Shown one piece after another: positions 56,564 to 64,000 of a stretch of DNA of 64,000 nucleotides. The first letter of the stretch is position 1. Every line of letters starts with the position of its first letter. The position numbers and the translations under genes are program-made. The notes beneath the pieces are model-generated. The model had not been told where the DNA came from. It searched no databases and worked only from the letters and a program-made list of their open reading frames with translations. The stretch covers positions 266,817 to 330,816 of the forward strand of contig JAQWSE010000002.1 of NCBI GenBank assembly GCA_029243395.1, read 5' to 3'. The stretch comes from Paracoccaceae bacterium. GTDB lineage: Bacteria > Pseudomonadota > Alphaproteobacteria > Rhodobacterales > Rhodobacteraceae.

Positions 56564-56638
56564 TGGCTGGGGTGGCTGGATTCGAACCAGCGGTACACGA
56601 TACCAAAAACCGTTGCCTTACCACTTGGCTACACCCCA
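56564..56638 (-). tRNA. tRNA-Gln (anticodon TTG)
   Basis: This is a complete 75-base cloverleaf on the minus strand. Acceptor TGGGGTG pairs with CACCCCA, followed by G and encoded CCA. The anticodon arm is ACGGT-TTTTGGT-ATCGT with anticodon TTG, and the T arm is GCTGG-TTCGAAT-CCAGC. Its 3' 45 bases are duplicated at 41536-41580, so it is the likely integration target of the island to its left. Confidence 0.96.
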
Positions 56639-56952
56639 ACGCCCCTTTTTTTACTGAATGGTGTAAAACTGTGCAAGCGGAAAGTGTGGGAAAGGCGGAC
56701 TAAAAGGTGGAGAATTTCGAATTTTCCCTTTAAATAAGAGCTACTGGATAAAGTGGATAAGTGATTTACCTAAAATCAGGTTCGCAGCATCCAATTGAAC
56801 AATTAGCTGGAAAATTATTACTAGATACATACAGTTTATAGCTAACGTACATTGGCTTTTTTTGCAATTTGTATCCGATACTCAAGTTCTTTGATTGTAT
56901 CTTTAGATAGTAAAAAATTTCTCTCTCTAGAGATCAATTGCTTTGCTAAGGC
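56639..56952. other. Non-coding stretch right of tRNA-Gln
   Basis: No gene or RNA is recognised. It lies upstream of tRNA-Gln on the minus strand and should contain its promoter. Confidence 0.3.
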
Positions 56953-58398
56953 TTAGTTTCCCTCATTGTATAGGGTTGATTCTGTGGGAACATCTTTTTC
57001 ATGCAACCCCGCACGAATTACGGCCTGGGCAGCAAGTGTCCGTGCTTTGGTTCGGAGTTGATGTTCATTTATGCCAATAACTTTTCCCTTTGTGAAACAT
57101 GGAACTCCGTCTACCCAAGTTTCTGAAATAGTTGAAGTAGATGCAGAAAAAACGAGTGTTTGAAGAGGGTCGTAATAAGGAGACCACTCAATATGATTAA
57201 GATCGAACAAAATAAAGTCAGCCTTTTTCCCTATTTCAAGTGAACCAATTTGATCATCCCACTGCAATGTCTTGGCACCTTCTATTGTGGCTGCTCGAAG
57301 AGCTCGCCTCGCGTCAAACACCGTTGGATCCAAATGAGAATCTTTAAACATTCCAGCAACGAGAAACATCTGTCGCATTAGATTAAGATTTCCTGCCGCT
57401 GAGACGCCATCAGTGCCTAAACCAACGGTCACTCCCGCTTCAACCATTTGAGGGTATTTTCCTATTGATGTTGCACCTTTGGCTAACTTAAAAGAGGAAG
57501 AAGGACAGAAAGCTACCTTTACCTGTTTTGCTGCCATTAGAGAAATTTCTTCATCTTTTGCTGCCGCGCAGTGTGCAATCACTAGATTGGATCCGAGCCC
57601 CCCAGCATTATTTATGCGAGATATGGGCCAGCAGCTGTGTTTGCTTTCGCAAACTTCAGCTTCTTCTATGGAAGTTGCTAAATGATAGGTAGTACCAACG
57701 CCTAGTTTTTCTGATAGTTCGCGGGCGCCAACATGCAGGGCTAATGAACAGGGTTCTTTCCCCTCAATATTTACCCAGCAGCGCACCCGCCCATCCAATG
57801 CCCCATTATATTTTTTCACACATTTTTCGAGATCTGCTAGCGCGGTTTCAGCATTTGGGTAAAAATGATGTTTAACCATTTCTTGAGACCACCCACGAGG
57901 AATCTCTTCAGGTTTGTTGTCTGCTGCATGACGGCCTGTTATTCCTCGGATACCAGTTTTCCTCATGGCTTTAACCGTTATACCAGGATCATACTGTGAT
58001 CCCATGTCAAGAAAACACGTCGTGCCAGCGCGAAGCATTTCCGTTGTTCCCAATAATGCGCCGTAGTATTCGTCCTCTGGGGTGATGAATGCATAAAATG
58101 GTTTGGCCCAATGAAACACCCAGGCCCTAGTATTCAAGTTATCTGGAAAAACACCTCGGGACAGAGTTTCAGATAAATGAACATGGCTGTCTATGAATCC
58201 AGGACACATTCCAAGCATACTGCCGTCCTTGACCAAATCGAACGATGATCGTTCGTGGCGAGCATAAACTTCAATAGTAGGGCCAATATCACTAATAAAC
58301 GAGTCTTCGACAACAATGCTAGCATCGCGTATTACAGTATCATTTTCATCTACTGTGAAAAGGAATTGTAGATTCTCGATAATAATTTTTTTTCCCAT
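56953..58398 (-). CDS. Amidohydrolase-superfamily deaminase/chlorohydrolase-like enzyme
   Basis: This 481-residue metal-dependent hydrolase belongs to the TrzN/AtzA/SAH-deaminase group. Ligands visible are HVH in FIDSHVHLSE, His in TTYHLATS, His in VIAHCAA and Asp in GLGTDGVSAAG. The group deaminates aminated heterocycles (guanine, 8-oxoguanine, S-adenosylhomocysteine, creatinine-like rings) or removes substituents from triazines. It starts 22 bases after the M24-family gene on the same strand, so the two form an operon. Confidence 0.85.
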   Translation of the reverse strand: MGKKIIIENLQFLFTVDENDTVIRDASIVVEDSFISDIGPTIEVYARHERSSFDLVKDGSMLGMCPGFIDSHVHLSETLSRGVFPDNLNTRAWVFHWAKPFYAFITPEDEYYGALLGTTEMLRAGTTCFLDMGSQYDPGITVKAMRKTGIRGITGRHAADNKPEEIPRGWSQEMVKHHFYPNAETALADLEKCVKKYNGALDGRVRCWVNIEGKEPCSLALHVGARELSEKLGVGTTYHLATSIEEAEVCESKHSCWPISRINNAGGLGSNLVIAHCAAAKDEEISLMAAKQVKVAFCPSSSFKLAKGATSIGKYPQMVEAGVTVGLGTDGVSAAGNLNLMRQMFLVAGMFKDSHLDPTVFDARRALRAATIEGAKTLQWDDQIGSLEIGKKADFILFDLNHIEWSPYYDPLQTLVFSASTSTISETWVDGVPCFTKGKVIGINEHQLRTKARTLAAQAVIRAGLHEKDVPTESTLYNEGN

Positions 58399-58420
58399 TA
58401 ATATGATCCTGCAATGAAAA

Positions 58421-59536
58421 TCAAGAAATGTGAATCAAATTTGTGGTATCAGTATAATCCGAAAGTAATTCGGAACCCGTGTCAGTCACCAGTATCATGT
58501 CTTTATTTTGCATACCAAATCCATGCCCTGTTTCATAGATAAGAGGTTCTATACCGAATACCATGCCCTCTTCAATTAGAGTATGGTCATCTTCCGCCAA
58601 ATAAGGATCTTCATGCAAATGAAGCCCAATGCCGTGACCAGCGAAATCAATTGGGGGCATGTCAAGCGGTTTAACCATCCTAAGATAGGATTTATAAATT
58701 TCACTGACGGCAACACCTGGTTTGATTAATTCTAGGAGTTCCTTTGTAGCATCGGATAATATAGACCATATCTCGGTAGCCTGACTAGTTGGTTCACCAA
58801 CGCTTGCTGTCCTGCATACTCCAGCATGATATCCATTAATGATAGGAAAGATTTCAACACGGCAAATGTCACCATTTTTAATCTTGCGAAGACTTGGTCC
58901 CACGTTAGGTAGCTGACTTCTTTCGCCTGTAGCAATAATCATAAATTTGAAATCTTGTGCGCCCTGTTCATAAATTTTTCTTGTTAGTGCTCCTGCAATA
59001 TCCATCTCTGTTGAACCTTGCCTCACGGATTGGTAGGCGTGGTGAATACTGTGATCAGCTATACGCGATAGTTTTCGTAGTAGTGCAATTTCGTCTGGCG
59101 TTTTCAAGCATCGCATTTGGTTAAAATTATTGGCAGAACAGGTGAAAGATGCATTGGGTAGATAATGTTCGAGACGTTTTAAATCTCTAGCTGGGAGATA
59201 ATCCAATTCAATACCTAAGCTTGCATTTTTTAAGCCTATCTCTAATAAATAATCTGACAATATTTCCATAGGATCATCGGCAAATTCTCGCCAACTCCTT
59301 AATGAAACATCAGGTAGATTGCGTTTCACAGTGCTTTCTTCCATATCCACCGTAAAGGCGAAAACATTACCGCTAGTAGTTACTATTAGCATACTATGTC
59401 GCCAGCGCAGCACATGATGTGAAGGAACTACAAATCCTGAAAGATATGCAAAATTTTCTGGGCTGGCGACCACAAATGCATCTAGCTTTTCTTTTTTCAA
59501 AGTAGTAATTACTTTGTTAACAATGTCTTGCTTCAT
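58421..59536 (-). CDS. M24-family creatinase-like protein lacking metal ligands
   Basis: This 371-residue protein has the two-domain fold of Xaa-Pro peptidase, creatinase and ectoine hydrolase. GHGIGLHLHEDP and GIEPLIYE are retained. In the metal site the first Asp is Glu (CRVEIFPI), the second is Gly (NGYHAGVCRT) and the last Glu is Lys (NKDMILV). EIFPIINGY resembles the metal-free creatinase pattern (FPMIAGY), so amidine or amide hydrolysis is more likely than peptidase activity. The start is the ATG at 59536, with AGGAAG six bases upstream; another ATG lies two codons earlier. It is the first gene of the operon with the amidohydrolase. Confidence 0.82.
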   Translation of the reverse strand: MKQDIVNKVITTLKKEKLDAFVVASPENFAYLSGFVVPSHHVLRWRHSMLIVTTSGNVFAFTVDMEESTVKRNLPDVSLRSWREFADDPMEILSDYLLEIGLKNASLGIELDYLPARDLKRLEHYLPNASFTCSANNFNQMRCLKTPDEIALLRKLSRIADHSIHHAYQSVRQGSTEMDIAGALTRKIYEQGAQDFKFMIIATGERSQLPNVGPSLRKIKNGDICRVEIFPIINGYHAGVCRTASVGEPTSQATEIWSILSDATKELLELIKPGVAVSEIYKSYLRMVKPLDMPPIDFAGHGIGLHLHEDPYLAEDDHTLIEEGMVFGIEPLIYETGHGFGMQNKDMILVTDTGSELLSDYTDTTNLIHIS

Positions 59537-59590
59537 AAACATCTTCCTCTATACACTCAACACGCTAACTTGCCGTACTTTACCGAAGAT

Positions 59591-59600
59591 TGTGATCACA
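59591..59600. promoter_or_regulatory. Candidate operator: perfect 10-bp palindrome
   Basis: TGTGATCACA lies in the control region between the divergent M24 and TIM-barrel genes. The GT-N4-AC core is loosely like operators of GntR/FCD regulators, one of which is encoded at 62.2-62.9 kb. A ten-base palindrome can occur by chance. Confidence 0.3.
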
Positions 59601-59699
59601 TATTATGATTGTGTCAAGGAATTTGTAACGTTTACTCATATTAGAGCTTTAAATTTTGGGTAAAATAAACAAAAATGGATAAGTTTTGTTAAAATTTAT

Positions 59700-60503
59700 A
59701 TGAGTTCTAAAATGGATAGAATTAGCTTTAACACAATAACGAATTATTACTTAGACATGGAATCCGTCTTAAAACTTTATCATAATTTTGGAATCTCAAA
59801 TGCAACTTTATGGCGTGAGAAGATAGATCCTATTGGAGTTAATCATACTAAGCGTTTACTGGAGAATTATGGTATTAGTGTAACTGGAATATGTGGTTGG
59901 TACGATCGGCCGAAATCATCCATAACTCTTCAAGAGAAAAAGCGAAGTATAGAAATTGCTGCTGAGCTGAATTCTCCGACTGTAACTATTTTAGCTCCTT
60001 GTTTGGATGGTTTTGAGGGGTCGCTTGAGGATTGTCGCAAGGTAAGTTTTGAGCAAACCGCATTACTATTAGATACTGCCAGGGAATGCCAAGTAAAACT
60101 TGTGATTGAGCCTGTTCATCCAAAATTACTAAACTCCGTTTCATGTCTTAATACTTTAGATCAGGCTATTGAGTGGTGTGAAAAGTTAGGACCTGGGGTT
60201 GGTATTGAATTGGACGTAAATAATCTTTGGTGGGATCCGTGGTTATATAAGCAGATGAGAGTTGCAGCTAATAAGAACTTAATTTGTGGCGTTCAATTGA
60301 GTGATGTTTCAAATGATGGGTCTCAAGAACGCGTCATAATGGGCAAAGGGGTTTTTAACATAGAGGACTTTGTCTGCTTCTTAAATGAACTCGGATACTC
60401 TGGTATGTTTGAGGTTGAATTAATTGGGAAAAGTCTTTGGATGAGGGATAGTCACCAATATATGAAAGAGATCATTAAAAGTTGCGCTCACCTACTAGGC
60501 TGA
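59700..60503 (+). CDS. Xylose isomerase-like TIM-barrel protein
   Basis: This 267-residue protein belongs to the AP endonuclease 2/sugar-phosphate isomerase group of TIM barrels. Metal-binding residues fit VIEPVHP (Glu), GIELDVNNLWWDP (Asp), GVQLSDVSND and a C-terminal FEVELIG (Glu). Relatives are hydroxypyruvate isomerase, tagatose epimerase and inosose dehydratase; the exact reaction is unknown. It is alone on the plus strand, divergent from the M24 gene and overlapping the CobW gene end by nine bases. Confidence 0.75.
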   Translation: MSSKMDRISFNTITNYYLDMESVLKLYHNFGISNATLWREKIDPIGVNHTKRLLENYGISVTGICGWYDRPKSSITLQEKKRSIEIAAELNSPTVTILAPCLDGFEGSLEDCRKVSFEQTALLLDTARECQVKLVIEPVHPKLLNSVSCLNTLDQAIEWCEKLGPGVGIELDVNNLWWDPWLYKQMRVAANKNLICGVQLSDVSNDGSQERVIMGKGVFNIEDFVCFLNELGYSGMFEVELIGKSLWMRDSHQYMKEIIKSCAHLLG

Positions 60504-62174
60504 ATTGGTAAACCATTCAGCCTTTGGTCTATCGTAACCAGTTACGTAATTACTGTTGGCCCCATCTTCACCACTTACCAACCATATTGGCATTGCAGCA
60601 ATATTGGCTAAGGGGCGCTGGCTGGAGCTATAAATATTCGAAGGATGCGAATTTGATCGGTTAAAAAGCATATTACTATCTGAAAAATACAAGACTAGAT
60701 GTGCCCACTTTCCAGAGTTTTTCTTGCAGAACCAAGTTTGCGAAAGTTTGTGTAAAATTATTTTTGAATTAAACAGAGAACCCGGACAATCAGTTAAAGG
60801 TATTCTGCATGCCAAGGATCTTTTAGCGTCTACAGGAATATAAGAAGCCTCTTTCGCTACTACAATATCCCCTTCATGGGAGAGCCAGGGAGTTTTTTCT
60901 GTAATAATTTCACTACCTATCAAGTTTATATTAGTACCGAGAATTTTGCGGACTTCTGCCAGGATATTTTCATCCTCGCAAATTTCTAATACAGCCCAGG
61001 AGTCAAAGTAATTTGAAGATAATGACCATGGATTGTGGACTCCCCAGAAGAGATATGGGCACATATGGTTAATTTTGTTTTTGGGAAAAATTATATTTAG
61101 TTTTTTTATTATTGTAGGTTCAATATCGATGTGCTTAAACATGGCAGGCATTAATTTTTCATCAGACTTTATCACCGATTCAGTTGTTACAGTCTGGTTC
61201 TCACATATAGACCGAAAACTTGTCTCAATGGATTCCTTGTTCAAGCCTCGTGAAATGAAAATCAATTTACCTCGCTTTCTTTTGGAAAAACTACGGACTG
61301 GTTCCCGCGGGTAAAAAAGATATCCTGTAGAATGCACATAATATGTCCCATCCTTAAAGGGTATTATTCCTTTCATCCGAAGTAATCGTTCTCCTTGTGA
61401 TTGTACTAATAATTGAATCCATAGAAAAAAATCATCAAGTTTAATAGTTCTTTCTATTTCGAATACAAAACTTGATATTTCTTCCTCATGATTCAAATTA
61501 TTTTTTCTCTTGGGGGTTGGTATACTATTTGCGGTTTTGTTTAGGCTCGTAATTGAATTAATCAAATCTGCTATGGCGTCTTCTGTTCTGACTTCAAAAC
61601 GTCTAGCCAAAGGGTTCAGTTTATCCATAATTGTATTGCTAATTGATTGATCTGCTATGCTAGCGAGGTCTGTTTTACTAACTACAAGTATATCTGCAAA
61701 AGCAACCTGATTTTCTACTTCAGGAAATTCTTTTACCTGAGCTTGGATACTTATTGCATCCACAACAGTTATTACATTTTTGATAACCATATGGTGTTGG
61801 AGAACTTCATCAGAATTTATCAGCTTGAGAATTGGAATGGGATCCGCAAGACCTGTAGTTTCAATGATTATTGGTCCTGATACTGGTGGTAATTTTCCTG
61901 AACCGAGATCTTCTACAATGACAGTGAGTTCATCTCTCAAATCGCCTTTAAGCGAACAGCATAGGCATCCAGATGATAGCAAAACAACATCTTCTGCGAC
62001 CTCCCGCACAATTTCATGATCCAAACCAATATCTCCAAACTCGTTTACAAGAACCATCGAACCTTGAAGTTTGGTATTACTCAAAAGGTTATTTAGTAAG
62101 GTAGTTTTTCCGCTACCAAGCGCACCAGTAAGTAAACAGATTTCCAGGAGCTTTTTAGGCAATCCTCTCTCCAT
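60495..62174 (-). CDS. CobW-family (COG0523) GTPase with long C-terminal extension
   Basis: This G3E-family GTPase acts in metal handling. Walker A is GALGSGKT (17-24), the metal-binding CxCC motif is GCLCC (69-73), Walker B-like IIETTGLADP follows, and the base-recognition motif is VSKTDL. A CobW C-terminal domain spans about 235-330. The protein is 559 residues; most relatives are 320-400. The final ~200 residues, which include YLFWGVHNPWSL and DRPKAEWFTNSA, match nothing I recognise. It follows the GntR gene by 19 bases; upstream lies a zinc-type cyclic amidohydrolase it may supply with metal. Confidence 0.85.
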   Translation of the reverse strand: MERGLPKKLLEICLLTGALGSGKTTLLNNLLSNTKLQGSMVLVNEFGDIGLDHEIVREVAEDVVLLSSGCLCCSLKGDLRDELTVIVEDLGSGKLPPVSGPIIIETTGLADPIPILKLINSDEVLQHHMVIKNVITVVDAISIQAQVKEFPEVENQVAFADILVVSKTDLASIADQSISNTIMDKLNPLARRFEVRTEDAIADLINSITSLNKTANSIPTPKRKNNLNHEEEISSFVFEIERTIKLDDFFLWIQLLVQSQGERLLRMKGIIPFKDGTYYVHSTGYLFYPREPVRSFSKRKRGKLIFISRGLNKESIETSFRSICENQTVTTESVIKSDEKLMPAMFKHIDIEPTIIKKLNIIFPKNKINHMCPYLFWGVHNPWSLSSNYFDSWAVLEICEDENILAEVRKILGTNINLIGSEIITEKTPWLSHEGDIVVAKEASYIPVDAKRSLACRIPLTDCPGSLFNSKIILHKLSQTWFCKKNSGKWAHLVLYFSDSNMLFNRSNSHPSNIYSSSQRPLANIAAMPIWLVSGEDGANSNYVTGYDRPKAEWFTNSA

Positions 62175-62193
62175 TCGAGAAAAACTTTATTAC

Positions 62194-62904
62194 TCAATTG
62201 TCATTACTAAAAATCATCCCATTTTTTAGCTTGATAATTTCCTTGTAAGTTTCATCAATATCCCTAGCAATCGATTCAACGCATTCATCTGAATTTTTAA
62301 TCTTGAGTCCATTGATTAAATTCTTGTGTTCTTCTGCGCGCCATCGGACTCCGTCTGAACGCAATGCTACTGACATAAAAGTACCAGCGCGTAACCACAA
62401 ATTAGTAATAGATGCAAAGGTTAAAGGACGCTTAGCTATTTCATAAAATGTTAAGTGAAATTTTTGGTTCTGTTCAATGCATTTATGAAGTTTGTGCTCA
62501 GCCATTGCAGTTAAAAGATCTTCATTTATTTTTTCAAGTTGCTCAATATCTTCTCTCTGTACTCGCCTATATGCATGCATAGTTATGTTTGTTTCCAACT
62601 GCGTACGTAATTCCATCAATTCATCAAATTGTGCACGAGAAAGGGCAGGAATGCTGACATGTCTGTTTGGTAAAACATCCATGGCTGCTTCGGCGACAAG
62701 GCGATTTAGGGCATTTCGAACAGGAGTTTCTGATACATTCAGTTCAGATGACAATTGCCGCAGAGAAATAGTTTCTCCGGGGCGGAAAAATCCACAAATC
62801 AATAAATATGCTAACTGACGATAAACCTTGTCCTGAACTGTTTCCTGCTCTTTAGCCTTAGGCCAAATAAAATCATCATCCTCTGGTATGGGGGGAAATC
62901 GCAT
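62194..62904 (-). CDS. GntR-family transcriptional regulator (FCD domain)
   Basis: This 236-residue regulator has an N-terminal winged helix (YLLICGFFRPGETISLRQLSSELNVSETPVRNALNRL) and a C-terminal FadR-C/FCD helical ligand domain, in which an Asp and three His usually bind a metal and a carboxylic acid. I start at the ATG at 62904 with AAAGG upstream; a TTG three codons earlier is possible. It lies between the cyclic amidohydrolase and the CobW gene on the same strand, so it probably controls them, and perhaps the divergent genes near 59.6 kb. Confidence 0.92.
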   Translation of the reverse strand: MRFPPIPEDDDFIWPKAKEQETVQDKVYRQLAYLLICGFFRPGETISLRQLSSELNVSETPVRNALNRLVAEAAMDVLPNRHVSIPALSRAQFDELMELRTQLETNITMHAYRRVQREDIEQLEKINEDLLTAMAEHKLHKCIEQNQKFHLTFYEIAKRPLTFASITNLWLRAGTFMSVALRSDGVRWRAEEHKNLINGLKIKNSDECVESIARDIDETYKEIIKLKNGMIFSNDN

Positions 62905-62986
62905 GTTAATCAACCTTTACAGTGCATGTAATATATTTAGTCCTTGCTCTAAAGGATATAATAAAGTTAGCGGGTAGTGTCTAGAT

Positions 62987-63000
62987 TTGACTTTTGTCAA
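62987..63000. promoter_or_regulatory. Small inverted repeat upstream of the GntR gene
   Basis: TTGAC and GTCAA flank TTTT in the gap between the cyclic amidohydrolase and GntR genes. It may be an autoregulatory operator. The arms are short, so this is weak. Confidence 0.2.
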
Positions 63001-63098
63001 TTTAGTTCTTCTAAGTGAACTAGAAATAAAAAATAGTCTCATGTTTTGTTAGCAATTTTTTTCACACTAAAATCGTTATTTTGTTGTGATGACATGTC

Positions 63099-64000
63099 TT
63101 ATTTATCCATTCCAGGAAATATGAGGCACTTGCCTCGACCGTAGAGACTTTCATCAACTTGATTATTTTCGAAAACAACTTCTCCACGGCTGATTGTCAA
63201 AACGGGCCAACCCCTAAGTTTCATCCCCGAGTAAATACAGGTTCCTTTGCCTTCATGGATTACTTCTTTCTCTAAATCGAGGTCAACTAGCACCAAATCT
63301 GCGTCGGTACCGACATTAAGAGATCCTTTGTTTGGATAAATCCCAAAACGTCGAGCCGGATTCGCAGAATTAAGCTGCACTAGCCGCTGAAGTGGTAAAC
63401 CTCTTTCGTGCACTCCATGATGGAGCATCAATGCCAATTCCCATGGGAATGAAACCACACCAGGTTTTTCTGTCCATACGCTTTCACCCTTTTTAGGGAA
63501 AAATGGTACATGATCACTGCCTAAAGAAAATATTCTTCCATTTTTCATGCCTCTCCACAACCATTCTTTCTGTTCATCATCTCGTAAAGGTGGTGAAATT
63601 TTGGCTTCAACACCAATATCTTTGTCATAGGCTGTTCGAACCAAATAATGTGGACAGGTTTCAATTTGGACATCAACACCCTCGGCTCTTGCTGCTGCTG
63701 CAAGATCGGCGCCCTGACCAGCGGTAGTATGGACTACTTGTAATCGTGCCCCCGTTTTCCCAGCAAGAAAAATCATTCTCTTTATGGTCTCGACTTCACA
63801 TAGTACCGGTCTAGATTCAGAGTAGGCTGCAAGATCAGTACGTCCTGTTTCCATTAACTCCTGTTTTACCCACCTAGCGATGGATGTGTTCTCACAGTGA
63901 ACACTGACGACACCTCTGGGAAGTTTTGCAACCTCACGCATAGTTGCATAAACCCACCCGTCATTTGCAGGAACGATACCGATAGGATTGTCTGGTTCAT
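63099..64000 (-). CDS. Dihydroorotase/hydantoinase-family cyclic amidohydrolase (5' truncated by window edge)
   Basis: This is the C-terminal ~300 residues of a cyclic amidohydrolase; the frame is open to the window edge, so the ATG at 63941 is internal. Metal and active-site positions include His in VVSVHCEN, His in LQVVHTTAG, and Asp in LGSDHVPFF; KISPPLRDDEQKEWLW is typical of hydantoinase, dihydropyrimidinase and allantoinase relatives. The missing N-terminal part should hold the HxH and carboxylated Lys. It would hydrolyse a cyclic ureide or imide. It heads an apparent operon with GntR and CobW genes. Confidence 0.88.
   Translation of the reverse strand, partial: EPDNPIGIVPANDGWVYATMREVAKLPRGVVSVHCENTSIARWVKQELMETGRTDLAAYSESRPVLCEVETIKRMIFLAGKTGARLQVVHTTAGQGADLAAAARAEGVDVQIETCPHYLVRTAYDKDIGVEAKISPPLRDDEQKEWLWRGMKNGRIFSLGSDHVPFFPKKGESVWTEKPGVVSFPWELALMLHHGVHERGLPLQRLVQLNSANPARRFGIYPNKGSLNVGTDADLVLVDLDLEKEVIHEGKGTCIYSGMKLRGWPVLTISRGEVVFENNQVDESLYGRGKCLIFPGMDK

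Noticed and set aside
56555..56737. 60-codon plus-strand frame containing GWLDSNQRY
   Set aside because: It is the antisense translation of tRNA-Gln, a well-known spurious frame; no independent evidence of a gene.

Overview
The window looks like part of the chromosome of an AT-rich alphaproteobacterium, probably marine and free-living. The signs are a class I (archaeal-type) lysyl-tRNA synthetase, an NDUFS4-like complex I accessory subunit, a TRAP transporter, a complete mreBCD-mrdA-rodA set and many small-molecule catabolic genes. A SAR116- or Rhodospirillales-like lineage is my inference; no rRNA or other decisive marker is present.

Layout. At 1-3.4 kb are the end of a SulP transporter, a DUF2147 protein, a secreted glutathione peroxidase and a 27-codon lipoprotein. 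At 3.8-8.4 kb is a tight valine-degradation operon (mmsA, acyl-CoA dehydrogenase, 3-hydroxyisobutyryl-CoA hydrolase, mmsB). At 8.4-17.5 kb are a methyltransferase, a class III aminotransferase, CaCA and CPA1 cation antiporters, a GFA protein, a class III cyclase and a TPR/glycosyltransferase-like protein. At 17.7-19 kb are a candidate small RNA, tRNA-Arg(TCT), decayed gene fragments, an inverted half copy of tRNA-Arg and the NDUFS4 homologue. At 19-41 kb is mostly housekeeping: uvrB broken by one in-frame TAA, lysS, a TerB-like gene, nadD, ettA, nadE-gltX, a secreted MORN-repeat protein, leuA, the rod-shape operon, a 2-hydroxyacid dehydrogenase and nhaA.

The most interesting region is 41.5-56.6 kb. 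A 45-bp copy of the 3' half of tRNA-Gln(TTG) lies at 41536-41580, in the same orientation as the intact tRNA-Gln at 56564-56638. A decayed tyrosine-recombinase C-terminus lies just inside the left copy. I read this as a roughly 15-kb integrated island. Its cargo is catabolic: an AhpD-like protein overlapping a GMC oxidoreductase, a TRAP transporter (dctQMP), and a divergent seven-gene operon. The operon encodes LeuC/LeuD-like hydro-lyase subunits, a PEP-mutase/isocitrate-lyase family lyase, hydantoinase/oxoprolinase B and A, an isochorismatase-fold protein whose catalytic Cys is Gly, and an Asp/Glu-racemase/maleate-isomerase-fold protein. An SDR dehydrogenase closes the island. The set suggests import of an acidic substrate, ATP-dependent ring opening, hydration and C-C cleavage. 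I know of no described pathway with exactly this composition.

To the right (56.9-64 kb) are more nitrogen-compound hydrolases: an amidohydrolase paired with a creatinase-like M24 protein that has lost metal ligands, a TIM-barrel isomerase-like protein, and a cyclic amidohydrolase followed by a GntR/FCD regulator and a long CobW-family GTPase. The last gene runs off the right edge and the SulP gene runs off the left edge.
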